A DNA stretch of 64,000 nucleotides from Desulfobacterales bacterium. Its GTDB lineage: Bacteria; Desulfobacterota; Desulfobacteria; Desulfobacterales; JAHDSC01. Position numbers and translations under genes: made by a program. Where the stretch lies: contig JAFGES010000024.1 of NCBI GenBank assembly GCA_016931455.1, positions 1 through 64,000 of the forward strand. Direction: 5' to 3'. Below are positions 27,281-36,684 of this stretch, in pieces (positions within the stretch are counted from its first letter, which is position 1; the number at the start of each line of letters is the position of its first letter). The notes under the pieces are model-generated. The model did not search any database. It saw only the letters and a list, made by a program, of their open reading frames with translations, and was not told the origin of the DNA.

Positions 27281-29047
27281 ATGAGGCCAAAGAAAAATTA
27301 TTTTTTATCCGGCTTCAAAAAGATTTTTTTTATCATATGGTTTCTGGTACCCTTTTCGGCGAATAGTGCGATACTGCACAAAAGTTATATCGTAGAGCAG
27401 GATCAGGGAACCGATATACTTTGCGACCCTTATATTGTCCAAAAAAATGATTATGTCTTGAAACTTTTCAGTCAGAAAGGGGAAATTTCGCATCAAGATT
27501 TTCCGGAATTTCTGAACATATTTGCACGCATTAATCCTCATATATCGGATGTAAACAAAATATGTCCCGGACAACATATTCTAATTCCATTAAAAAAATT
27601 AAGCCCAAATACCTTAACGGGACAATCTTCGGGCATTGTTACCATCCCATTTGTAACCATTTCAAATATTGCCGAAACCATCCAAACCTATTCAAAAAAA
27701 TATAAAGTGCATCGAGGCGATTGCATTTCTAAAATTATTTCCCGGTCCTATGGAATATACGGTACTGAGGCATACGACCAAGGTGTTAAACTGTTTAAGC
27801 TTATTAACCCGGATGTTACAGATCTCAATCGAATTTATGCCGGGCAGACAATCAATATTCCGGAGCCCACGCTTCAAGATCAACCATGGTATAAATCTCT
27901 GTTTGACAGCTCAGGTAATATTCGGAAAAATAAAATCATCAGCACGGAAAACGGTTTTGATATAACGGGATCTGAGCCCCTTCAGTCTCAGGCAACAATT
28001 AATGACTCAATATCGGTTTTTGCTCAAGTCGCCTCTATTTTAGAGGCAAAGCTATTAAACGAAGGCAAATATCACTTTCCCAAACAGGGAGAAAATGATC
28101 TTGAACTCGATCTTTCCTATTTTCCTCTATTAACAATGGGAGATCGTTTCCGAATACTTTTTTCTAAAAATGATGAAATCCCGAAAGCGGATGTGGAGTT
28201 GATCAAATCATTTTGGAGAAATTTAAAAATTGTTTCAATTTCCTCCGAACCCTCTGTAAAAGAGGTACTTGATGCTGTAGTCGCTGCAATGGGAGATGAT
28301 TTTACAAAAAAACAAGTATTGTTTTCCGATAACGGTATCGAAGTCGATGTTCGGGCGGAATGGATCATTTATAAGCCTACTGAAAAAGGGAATAAAGCGG
28401 GCTATGATTGTATCAATCTGATTAAAAGTTCGAATGAACGGACGCCTGATTCAATCTGTCGATATTTGGAAGAAAAAAACATCACCATTAAAGACATAAT
28501 CGACAAGGAGAAGAATAGTAATTCAAACACCAAAGTTTTACGCCACAAAATTTCCGGCAGTGATATCATCACCATCAAGGGATCAGATAGAAAACACTTC
28601 GTCAACGAATTACTTCTATCCATGGGATATAATTACTCGCAAAACGTCAATATTACCTTTCCCTACGCCGGCATTCAAGTCGAGGCGGTATCGAATCTCT
28701 TGCAAAAAAATGATGGAACCTCTTTACTGATTGACTTCGGAGATTTTTATGGAGATGCGATTCTTGCAATAAAAAATTCGGGTCTAAATATCATTCAACT
28801 TAAAGATGAAAATAAGTTGGATACGTTTATCAGCATCATTCTGGAATCTATCGGTGATCCTTATGTGATCAACCCCAATTTTACGGCAGTGGAAAGTCCG
28901 ATAGATTATAACACCCGTTTAACTATACCGGGTTTTCTGGTTAAAGCTGGAGAAAAGTCCCGAATAATGATTGTAAGAATGCTTTTACACGATGAAATCG
29001 TTCAATTTTTACAAGAACAAGGCATTAAAATCATCATGATTGGATAG
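27281..29047 (+). CDS. Exported protein with two LysM domains
   Basis: 588 residues, four bases after thrC. A signal peptide (about 8-28, ending SANSA) is followed by two LysM-type peptidoglycan-binding modules: about 43-104 (start YIVQKNDYVLKLF, end GQHILIPLKK) and about 144-205 (start YKVHRGDCISKII, end GQTINIPEP). The remaining 380 residues are unlike any domain I can name. A periplasmic, cell-wall-bound protein is predicted. Together with the following TPR lipoprotein and the pil genes it may serve pilus assembly, in the way FimV or TsaP-like LysM proteins do; that is inference. Confidence 0.7.
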   Translation: MRPKKNYFLSGFKKIFFIIWFLVPFSANSAILHKSYIVEQDQGTDILCDPYIVQKNDYVLKLFSQKGEISHQDFPEFLNIFARINPHISDVNKICPGQHILIPLKKLSPNTLTGQSSGIVTIPFVTISNIAETIQTYSKKYKVHRGDCISKIISRSYGIYGTEAYDQGVKLFKLINPDVTDLNRIYAGQTINIPEPTLQDQPWYKSLFDSSGNIRKNKIISTENGFDITGSEPLQSQATINDSISVFAQVASILEAKLLNEGKYHFPKQGENDLELDLSYFPLLTMGDRFRILFSKNDEIPKADVELIKSFWRNLKIVSISSEPSVKEVLDAVVAAMGDDFTKKQVLFSDNGIEVDVRAEWIIYKPTEKGNKAGYDCINLIKSSNERTPDSICRYLEEKNITIKDIIDKEKNSNSNTKVLRHKISGSDIITIKGSDRKHFVNELLLSMGYNYSQNVNITFPYAGIQVEAVSNLLQKNDGTSLLIDFGDFYGDAILAIKNSGLNIIQLKDENKLDTFISIILESIGDPYVINPNFTAVESPIDYNTRLTIPGFLVKAGEKSRIMIVRMLLHDEIVQFLQEQGIKIIMIG

Positions 29048-29067
29048 GTTGAAAAAGGTAAAAAACG

Positions 29068-29841
29068 ATGTATAAAATCCGATTCGCCGGAATAGGCTTT
29101 GCTCTACTTATATTCTCAATGGTGGCTTGTACAGCTAATTTGGAAGTCCGAAAAAAACAGGAGGAAGCTTCAAGAAATTTAGCTGAGGTTTATATGCGGC
29201 AGGGAAATTATACAGCCGCGCTCAATGAACTCTTAAAGGCCGAAAAGGTCTATCCGAAAGATCCCTATCTTCATAATGATTTAGGACTTACTTATATGGC
29301 CAAAGGAAAAACGGACTCAGCGATTAATCATTTCCTAAAAGCGATAAAAATCAAACCGGATTACGCCCCGGTGCAAAATAATCTCGGAACCGCTTACCTT
29401 GCCCAAAAGAACTGGGATGCTGCGATTTCTGTATTTAAGGGATTGGTCGGCAATCTTCTCTACGTGACTCCGCATTATCCTCTTTCAAACTTAGGGTGGG
29501 CATATTTTAATAAAAAAGACTATCCGACCGCGGAACAATATTATCTCCAAGCACTTGAAATAGAACCTAAATTTTCAATCGCCTTACGCGGTCTTGGGCA
29601 AACTTATATTGCGATGGATCGAATTTCGGAGGCAATCGCCACATTGGAAAAAACGGTACAATATGCACCGGCTTTTGCCGAAGCTTATTTCGATCTGGCC
29701 GATGCATATCTGATATCGCAAGATCATAAAAAAGCATATTTTGCATATAAAAAAGTTTTAGAGCTTAAACCCGATAGTCCGCTTGCCCGCAAAGCGGCAA
29801 ATGAAATTGATAAGATCAATAATCGGTTTTTATTAAAATAA
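29068..29841 (+). CDS. TPR-repeat lipoprotein, PilF/PilW-like
   Basis: 257 residues. A lipoprotein signal ends at the lipobox M-V-A-C (Cys about 21). About six tetratricopeptide repeats fill the rest (for example YMRQGNYTAALNELLKAEKV and YPTAEQYYLQALEIEPKFS). Length, lipidation and repeat content fit PilF/PilW, the pilotin that carries the PilQ secretin to the outer membrane. PilQ is encoded 2.5 kb to the right on the other strand, which supports this but does not prove it. Confidence 0.75.
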   Translation: MYKIRFAGIGFALLIFSMVACTANLEVRKKQEEASRNLAEVYMRQGNYTAALNELLKAEKVYPKDPYLHNDLGLTYMAKGKTDSAINHFLKAIKIKPDYAPVQNNLGTAYLAQKNWDAAISVFKGLVGNLLYVTPHYPLSNLGWAYFNKKDYPTAEQYYLQALEIEPKFSIALRGLGQTYIAMDRISEAIATLEKTVQYAPAFAEAYFDLADAYLISQDHKKAYFAYKKVLELKPDSPLARKAANEIDKINNRFLLK

Positions 29842-29888
29842 CATTTACACTTTTTATTTTGATTAGATCCCTTGGATTTTTCTCTTTT

Positions 29889-32195
29889 TTAATAGGCTCG
29901 CCCACATGTCCCATTCTCAACCATTTTTACCGTACACAGCAAAATACTCTCATAAAAATTAGAGATACCACCGGATTCAGCTGTTATTCTTACTTTAATA
30001 TTTGCAGCATGGGGTTGAAGGTAGGTTAAGGTTGTTGCGGCTACACCATTTATAGTTGGAATACTTTTCCCAATCACACAGCTGTTCACCGGATCAATAA
30101 TACCATTTCCATTAACATCTTCTCCAGTATCGAGCAAACCATTTCCATTCCTATCCTCGGATTTTGTAAAATCTTGACCATCCGTTAATTTGCCGTCGAG
30201 ATTTACATCATCTGTATACCAATCTATCCCTAAGTAATTATAACTATAACTTGCTGATAATTCGTAGGGTTCAGATTTGGAATATATGCTTACGCAATCT
30301 TCCATAAAATCAATTTTGTACTTATCCTCTCCGAATCGGTTCCCATCTGAATCCCAAATATGAAGTACGCCATCGTCATCTCTATCCTCATCAAAACCGA
30401 TAGCATCAACGGAAAAATTTACTAAGCTCCCATCCGCAACAGGATTTCCATTTGAGTCGGTGACCAAAGCACTAACATCAACATATAAGTGCCCACCCTC
30501 CGGTTCAACCGTATGTAAATTTATACCAACACCAATTTTAGAAACCGGCCCGGCTATTGTGAGAAAAGTAGCGCTCGGAGCGAATGGATTATCCGGAAAA
30601 TCAGGACCTATAGACGCTTCAACCTTAACTCCTCTTAAAATACTAGATAATGTCCCCGCATGTAATTTAATAGTAGCCACACCAGCATTATTTGTCGTCA
30701 CTATACTATCACTTAAATATTCCCCACCTCCTGGGCCTAATGCGATTCGAAAATAAACCGAACTATCTCCAACCGGTTGATCATTCGCATCAAATAATTT
30801 TGCTGTTATCGTTGATTCTCCCGTTCCGACGGCAATAATATTAGGATCTGCAGTCAAGACGATTTTATTTGCGTCCCAGCCTATAATATTTACTTGCGTT
30901 GAGGCAGATAGCACAGTCGGAGGGCTATCTGAATTAATTGTAATATCCGCATCTATCGTTGCTACCCCAGCATGACTACCCGCTGTTAATGTTGTCCAAG
31001 CTTCTCCGTGATCTATTTGTTTTTTAAACGGATTTATTGTGCCTAGCGAGGAGCTAAAAGAAATGGTCTCACCTTCTACACTTCCAGTCCCGGCATTTTC
31101 AATTTTAGCGATAACCCCGGTACTTTGATTAACGCGTATAGGGTTTAAAGATGTTTCCAAGGTAAATAAATACTGTGTAAAATTGATATCAATACTTTTT
31201 TTTGAGCCGTTTCCAGAGACATTTACAGTTACATTTCCGGGATCGATTGAATATAAACAAAACTTAACTTTACCATTTAAATCCGTTATAGGTATTAAAG
31301 AATCTATTAGCTCAATTTCACCCATATTTGAAGAAATCAATATATCGGCATTAGAAATCGGGTTACCTGCGGCATCCTTTAATGTCGCCGTTATTGTAGA
31401 AAAATTATTTTCACCTGCTAAAAGATTGGTTCGATCGGCCTCCAAATCCACACCAACTCCTGCAAATACAATAACCGTATCTTTTGTCACTCCTTGGCAC
31501 TCTGCGGTTACAATTACGCTATTATCATTACATCTATCACTAGTAAGTTGTGCAATAGCCCGACCATTGTTATCTGTTTCATGCGGAGATGAAATTGTAC
31601 CACGTGTGCACTTAAATGTCACTTCAGCTCCTGAAACTGCCTGATTATCAGCTGTTTTGGCTGAAGCTACGATTTGTATTTGACTAAAACCATCAGCAGA
31701 CACTGTTGTACTACTCGGTCTAAGGTCAATAGCACTCACGGTCAAACCATCGCCGGTTAGTTCAATGTTAATCAATTGGGTAACATTATTCGCCTCACAT
31801 GAAATTGACGCAGTTCCAGGTGTTAATCCTGCAATCAATGAAACCGTCAAGGATCCGCTATCATTGGATGTACTCGTTGTCCAAGTTGTACTCCCATTTG
31901 GAAATCTACCAAGGGTGGTTGTAAAAGTTACGGATGTTCCCTTAAGAACCGGCTGTCCCGTGTTGTCTTTTAATACCGCTGTAATTGCAGAGGAACTACT
32001 ACCATCTGCTGCCAAACTAGTGGGCTCGGCATTAATGACGATGGAAGCTGTCTCAGGATTACTCTCAGATATGGATTCTACAAATTCCCCACTACTTGAA
32101 CTGTCTGCACTGCCGCTTGAACCGCAACCAATACTAAATGCAGAAAAAATTATCAGTATAAAAAGCAACGCCATTCTTATATGGTTGTATTTCAT
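29889..32195 (-). CDS. Large Ig-like (Big/invasin type) repeat lipoprotein with calcium loops
   Basis: 768 residues from ATG 32193-32195, which has GGAAGGA 7 bases upstream. The longer start at 32219 is less likely. The signal peptide ends in a lipobox S-I-G-C, followed by a Ser/Gly linker. About five Ig-like modules of about 95 residues follow, each opening with L-x-A-D-G/L-x-A-G-x-S-S-x-I-T-A and T-L-K-D-A-x-G-x-P-V/I patterns typical of invasin-type repeats. Near the C-terminus Asp/Asn-rich loops (DRDDDGV, DVNLDGK, DRNGNGLLDTGEDVNGNGII) look like EF-hand or dockerin-like calcium sites. It follows pilQ by 95 bases on the same strand. A surface or periplasmic adhesin or pilus-associated protein is likely. 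Confidence 0.78.
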   Translation of the reverse strand: MKYNHIRMALLFILIIFSAFSIGCGSSGSADSSSSGEFVESISESNPETASIVINAEPTSLAADGSSSSAITAVLKDNTGQPVLKGTSVTFTTTLGRFPNGSTTWTTSTSNDSGSLTVSLIAGLTPGTASISCEANNVTQLINIELTGDGLTVSAIDLRPSSTTVSADGFSQIQIVASAKTADNQAVSGAEVTFKCTRGTISSPHETDNNGRAIAQLTSDRCNDNSVIVTAECQGVTKDTVIVFAGVGVDLEADRTNLLAGENNFSTITATLKDAAGNPISNADILISSNMGEIELIDSLIPITDLNGKVKFCLYSIDPGNVTVNVSGNGSKKSIDINFTQYLFTLETSLNPIRVNQSTGVIAKIENAGTGSVEGETISFSSSLGTINPFKKQIDHGEAWTTLTAGSHAGVATIDADITINSDSPPTVLSASTQVNIIGWDANKIVLTADPNIIAVGTGESTITAKLFDANDQPVGDSSVYFRIALGPGGGEYLSDSIVTTNNAGVATIKLHAGTLSSILRGVKVEASIGPDFPDNPFAPSATFLTIAGPVSKIGVGINLHTVEPEGGHLYVDVSALVTDSNGNPVADGSLVNFSVDAIGFDEDRDDDGVLHIWDSDGNRFGEDKYKIDFMEDCVSIYSKSEPYELSASYSYNYLGIDWYTDDVNLDGKLTDGQDFTKSEDRNGNGLLDTGEDVNGNGIIDPVNSCVIGKSIPTINGVAATTLTYLQPHAANIKVRITAESGGISNFYESILLCTVKMVENGTCGRAY

Positions 32196-32289
32196 ATATC
32201 TTTCCTTCCAATCATGCAAATTTTTTTCAGATTTAGCCGGTCAGCCACTTAACTTAAAGATTTAAATTCAAATCAACCAGACTCGACAA

Positions 32290-34749
32290 TTAACTCTTCA
32301 TATTTCGTTGTTCGAGCTGTACGATCCTAGGTGTAATAAAAATTAGAAGTTCTTCTTTATCGTCGGATTTAGTTTTTGATTTGAAAAGCCAACCAATAAT
32401 TGGAATTTTTGATAACCCAGGGATTCCGGTTTCACTATTACGGTTGGTTGTCTTGATAATGCCGCCGATAACGACGGTATCGCCGTCATTAACTAAAAGC
32501 TCCGTTTGGGCTTCTTTGGTGGTAAAGGATTGCTGGCTGTTGATTATACTTCCAAGATCGCTTTTAGTGATATTTATATTCATTGAAATGCGATGATCAA
32601 GGGTGACATGCGGCGTAACTTCTAAGACGAGGTCGATATCTTCAAACTGTGTCACTGTATTTCCGGACTCATCCAATTTATTATACGGATACCGTAATCC
32701 TTGCTTCATGGTAGCCTTCTTGTTATCAAGCGTAACAATTTTTGGCGCTGAAATGAGTTTGGCTTCCCCTTCAGATTCCATGGCCATCAATTTTGCATTT
32801 AATAAAAGCGGGGTGCCTGCAATCCTGACAAAATTGAATCCAATTGTCCCGGCGGCAGCCGATACCGGCAGATTTACTGCCATATTAGATCCATAGGTGC
32901 CGCCGAGATTATTAAAACCTCTTTCAGGGCCGACCCCGACTCGGCTATCCAGACTGTCGGTCACATCTGATGTCAATCCATCTACATTCAGCAGATCTGA
33001 AGATTGAACACCAACTCCTAATCCCCACTGGGATCCGATTTCTCTTGAAAAATCGGTGCGGGCTTCCACAATTCTGGCTTCGATAATTACCTGCGGGGTT
33101 ACATTATCTAATTTTTGGACAATCTCTTTTGCCTGACTAATTTTCGCGGCCACATCGGTCATTATAATCTGATTGGTCCGTTCATCAACACTGAGAGTTC
33201 CTCGATCTTTTGTCTTTATTTTTTCAAGATGAGGTAATATTTCAGCCTTTGCATTTGAATAATTAACGGCAATATATTCAGTAATCAACGGTTCAAGGGC
33301 TTTTTCCTGTTCTCTGGCTTTTTGCATTGCAGCCAGCTTTGCCTGCCTGTTTTCCTCTTCACTTTTAAGAGTAGCCAAGGTAGCGATACGAATAATATTA
33401 CCTTCAGCAACACTGCCGAGTTGATTCATTTTCAAAATTAAATCCAGTACCTGATCCCATGGGACCGGCTTATCAAACGTCAAGGTCACTTTACCGTCAA
33501 CATTTTTGTCAATAGCAAAATTTTTTCCACTGACTTCCATTAGGATGCGAAAAACATTTTTAATATCGGTTTCATAAAAATCTAAGGCTATTTTTTCTCC
33601 TGTATATACCGTAGCAGATGAAGCCTGAGTCATTGATTTATTCGTAATGTTTTGTGAACTATCTGATACCGCATCAACTTTGGACATTAGTAATTTCTTA
33701 CGGATTACCGGTTTACTTTCAGTTTCGGCTTTGGATGGGTATGAAGCAGCTTCGAAATGAATCAGTAAACAATTACCGGATTGCTCAACAAAATATGGCA
33801 CAATTTCACGTAAATCAATTTCTACAATTGAAATATTTTCATTACCGACTTTTTGCAGCAAGTTAATTCGATCGACAACACTTTCAAATTGTGTAGGAAT
33901 TAAAGGTCGCTTATGATAATCGGCAATTCGAGTACTAAATAGTTTTAGCTCAAGTTTTCCGTCTACCGGTTTACTAATATTATAAGTTACAGGTTTTGTT
34001 GTTCCGATAATAAGCTTTGATTTGCCTGCATCTTCAATTGAAAAATCGACCCGATTAACCCATGAAAGGTTTTCGGACTTCGTTTCATTAACCGGCACAT
34101 TCGTAGTTGAGATACATTTGTTTTTTTCAATATAAGAATGTGTTTTATTTTCAACGTCTTTTGCGAAAGAATCGGCATAAGAATCGGGCTGCACTATAAT
34201 TTTAACATCACTATTTAATTTTTGCCCCAATTCTTTTTCATATTTTTCTTCGAAATTTTCCTTAACAGCTTTGTTTGGTTCAGCATTCTTAAACAATGCT
34301 TTTTTAAATGAAATTATAATTTCCGCCCCTTCCCGAGTAACTTGATAAGAAGCATCCTTTTTTAGTAATATCTCAATTTTGGAAGAAATTTCCTTTCCAG
34401 TCAATTTCGATACTTTTATAGAACTTATGGTGTCATTATCCGTCTCATAAAAAGTTTTGATATTTCCCAAGTCTGTGTCAGGGAAATAAAGGATCACCCC
34501 TACCGGGGATGGTTGTTTAACCGATGTATAGTTTAGATAACGATTTCCTTTCACGCGTATGTCAATATATTCCGAATCCTCATTTGTGCTTATTTCATTA
34601 ATTAGTTTAGCTTTGTTATTTTCTTCAGGATCCGTTTTTTTTTGCCGAGAAACTAAATTAGTCGTACATCCAAGACAGACCAACATCCAAAAGGCAAAAA
34701 AAGCAATCAAGGCCTTCGTGCTTAATGATTTATAAATGCTGTTATTCAT
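32290..34749 (-). CDS. pilQ: Type IV pilus secretin PilQ
   Basis: 819 residues. A signal or lipoprotein-like N-terminus (LVCLGCTTN) precedes two AMIN-type beta domains (about 50-155 and 235-345), an STN/N0 domain (about 395-470, with DIKNVFRILMEVSGKNFAID), an N1 domain (about 490-560) and the secretin pore (about 560-815). The pore holds VIIEARIVEARTDFSREIGS, the VPVLG-like KLISAPKIVTLDNKKA, and the closing PIIGWLFKSKTKSDDKEELL. It forms the outer-membrane channel for type IV pili. The start lies one base after the PilP stop. It is the last gene of pilMNOPQ. Confidence 0.95.
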   Translation of the reverse strand: MNNSIYKSLSTKALIAFFAFWMLVCLGCTTNLVSRQKKTDPEENNKAKLINEISTNEDSEYIDIRVKGNRYLNYTSVKQPSPVGVILYFPDTDLGNIKTFYETDNDTISSIKVSKLTGKEISSKIEILLKKDASYQVTREGAEIIISFKKALFKNAEPNKAVKENFEEKYEKELGQKLNSDVKIIVQPDSYADSFAKDVENKTHSYIEKNKCISTTNVPVNETKSENLSWVNRVDFSIEDAGKSKLIIGTTKPVTYNISKPVDGKLELKLFSTRIADYHKRPLIPTQFESVVDRINLLQKVGNENISIVEIDLREIVPYFVEQSGNCLLIHFEAASYPSKAETESKPVIRKKLLMSKVDAVSDSSQNITNKSMTQASSATVYTGEKIALDFYETDIKNVFRILMEVSGKNFAIDKNVDGKVTLTFDKPVPWDQVLDLILKMNQLGSVAEGNIIRIATLATLKSEEENRQAKLAAMQKAREQEKALEPLITEYIAVNYSNAKAEILPHLEKIKTKDRGTLSVDERTNQIIMTDVAAKISQAKEIVQKLDNVTPQVIIEARIVEARTDFSREIGSQWGLGVGVQSSDLLNVDGLTSDVTDSLDSRVGVGPERGFNNLGGTYGSNMAVNLPVSAAAGTIGFNFVRIAGTPLLLNAKLMAMESEGEAKLISAPKIVTLDNKKATMKQGLRYPYNKLDESGNTVTQFEDIDLVLEVTPHVTLDHRISMNINITKSDLGSIINSQQSFTTKEAQTELLVNDGDTVVIGGIIKTTNRNSETGIPGLSKIPIIGWLFKSKTKSDDKEELLIFITPRIVQLEQRNMKS

Positions 34750-34750
34750 A

Positions 34751-35452
34751 TTATTCTTCTCCGGCAGGTTTCTGCAGTTTAAGTTCTCTTTGGCAGATCG
34801 TTACCTTACCTAAAACATCTGTGGATTCTTCTTCAACCTTCACGCGGTCTGCTAATATTTTTGCTACCTTACCCAAACGGTTTCCGATACGAGTGCCTCT
34901 CGTAATGATGTATCCTTTACCTGAAGCTTCTTCTACCAATGCTTTGTTTCCACTCTGCGCACAAATAATTCCCACTAGCTTTAACTGGCTAAGGTCTACC
35001 CTCTCAAGCGGTCCACGGGGTATCCGTGGTGCTTCAGGACTTTGCTTGACAACTGAAGGTTTAGGTTTGGATTCATTTTTAAATATTGGAGTAAACGGAT
35101 CAATTTTCCCTTCAGGATTGTAACGGTCTTTTTCATCAAGCATATTAATTTCATCGAATTCCGTCGACCTTGCGGCCATAGACACACTGCCGGATTCCCC
35201 ATTTTCGTTCCTTGAAATCTCTTGCTCGGCCTTTTCAACACTTTTTGCCAAAGCAGGCCGCGGTACGACTTTCGCTTCAGATGCTTCAGGTGATGCAGAT
35301 TTAGATATATCACTTTTTTTAACGATTATCTTTTGACTGACCACATTAGAAGAATTCTGGATTGTCTCTGTAGGCTTGCTGCAGCCGACAAAGGTGGAAA
35401 GACTACTTATAATACAGGCTATGCTTATTATGATTAAACGGTATGGATACAT
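34751..35452 (-). CDS. pilP: Type IV pilus lipoprotein PilP
   Basis: 233 residues: lipoprotein signal with lipobox F-V-G-C at about residue 24, a long Ser/Lys/Glu-rich disordered linker, and the compact C-terminal PilP domain (about 150-215: LERVDLSQLKLVGIICAQ, ALVEEASGKGYIITRGTRIG). PilP links the inner-membrane PilN-PilO platform to PilQ. It is three bases after PilO and one before PilQ. Confidence 0.92.
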   Translation of the reverse strand: MYPYRLIIISIACIISSLSTFVGCSKPTETIQNSSNVVSQKIIVKKSDISKSASPEASEAKVVPRPALAKSVEKAEQEISRNENGESGSVSMAARSTEFDEINMLDEKDRYNPEGKIDPFTPIFKNESKPKPSVVKQSPEAPRIPRGPLERVDLSQLKLVGIICAQSGNKALVEEASGKGYIITRGTRIGNRLGKVAKILADRVKVEEESTDVLGKVTICQRELKLQKPAGEE

Positions 35453-35455
35453 GAT

Positions 35456-36109
35456 CTATGACTTCTTTTTCTTATTATTTTTTTTATTTGCCCCCTTCTT
35501 TTTTGAAGTCTTTTGAGAAGGAGCATCTATAAATTTGTAAGTTACAGCCGTGCATTGCGTTGTCAGTTTGCCGGCATTTTCTTGAGAAATCATTTTAATA
35601 TCTTCTATATTTACAATTCGGCTTAACCTTGAAACGTTGTCGAAGAAAACGGCAACATCATGATAATTTCCCAAGACTTTAATTGATACGGGAATTTCAG
35701 CATAAAAATCTTTTTTTATTTCAGCTTTGGGTTCAAATAGGAGAAAATCTAATCCTGCCTCTTGGCCTGATCGTGACACTGCTGCCAATAGAGAAGGTAT
35801 CTCTTTTTTCTCTGGAAGCGCTTTTTTCACAAGTTCAAACTGAATCTCTGCTTTCTTCATTTGGCTTCGATAATTTTCAAGCTGGTCGGCCACTTTTTTT
35901 ACTGAGTTCAGTTCCTTTGCGAGCTTGCTATACTCATTATTTAATTTTTCAATATGATTAAACTTAGGTAAATAAGAAAAGTATACAAACATTCCAATAA
36001 GAGCAATTAATGTCCCATAGTAGATCAGAATTCTTTGAATCTTTGACAGTTTTTCAATCTTTTCAAATAGCGGCTCAAATGATTCCGAAGAAATATTTAT
36101 TTTTTTCAT
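35456..36109 (-). CDS. pilO: Type IV pilus assembly protein PilO
   Basis: 217 residues. One N-terminal membrane helix (about 28-46), a coiled coil (about 55-95) and a ferredoxin-like C-terminal domain (about 100-190, with FYAEIPVSIKVLGNYHDVAVFF) are those of PilO. The protein ends in a very lysine-rich tail. PilO dimerises with PilN in the inner membrane. Start and PilN stop overlap by one base. Confidence 0.92.
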   Translation of the reverse strand: MKKINISSESFEPLFEKIEKLSKIQRILIYYGTLIALIGMFVYFSYLPKFNHIEKLNNEYSKLAKELNSVKKVADQLENYRSQMKKAEIQFELVKKALPEKKEIPSLLAAVSRSGQEAGLDFLLFEPKAEIKKDFYAEIPVSIKVLGNYHDVAVFFDNVSRLSRIVNIEDIKMISQENAGKLTTQCTAVTYKFIDAPSQKTSKKKGANKKNNKKKKS

Positions 36110-36684
36110 TATTTTTCGGCCTTATTTTTGGCAACTTTTTCCAATGACCTTTTCTTGCAGTTGATTCGAAAGCTGTTTAAGTTATAATTTTGTATCTTTT
36201 TTTGTTTTAGGGTTCTTAGATTCACATTTGCAAAAAGTCCTGAATTCTCGAGACGAGTCATAAAATCGGCAACAGTCTTATTATCTAAAGCAATCCCTTC
36301 TATATCAGTATCTTTTTCTTTTGTCTGAAAGTGCGTAAACCATATCCGATTTGGAATTAATACATTTGTCATTGTATCAAGAAGATGGATCGGTTCTTTA
36401 CGATTCAACTCAAGATTTTTGATGACATCCGTTTTTTTGTTAAGAGTAGCTAGCTTTGCTTTGATATTTGTAATTTCCTCACTTATTTTCTTATATTTGG
36501 CGACCTCTTTTTTTATATCTTCCAATTTTTTATCTAATTTATGAATCTTGCTATTCAGATTCATACTATAATAACCTAAAGCAAATGCGATAAATATGAT
36601 TGAAAGAATAAAAATAGAAACCTGACGGCGCACATTCTCTTTTTTTCGGGCTGCCCGAAAAGGCAGTAAATTAATTCGTATCAT
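36109..36684 (-). CDS. pilN: Type IV pilus assembly protein PilN
   Basis: 191 residues. The N-terminal tail MIRINLLPFRAARKK carries the I-N-L-L-P motif that docks into PilM. A membrane helix (about 22-42), a coiled coil (about 45-85) and a small C-terminal domain follow. The ATG overlaps the PilM stop by four bases. Confidence 0.93.
   Translation of the reverse strand: MIRINLLPFRAARKKENVRRQVSIFILSIIFIAFALGYYSMNLNSKIHKLDKKLEDIKKEVAKYKKISEEITNIKAKLATLNKKTDVIKNLELNRKEPIHLLDTMTNVLIPNRIWFTHFQTKEKDTDIEGIALDNKTVADFMTRLENSGLFANVNLRTLKQKKIQNYNLNSFRINCKKRSLEKVAKNKAEK

Noticed and set aside
30460-32265. Long plus-strand frames opposite the Ig-like gene
   Set aside because: They mirror the repetitive minus-strand gene, have no ribosome sites and resemble no protein.
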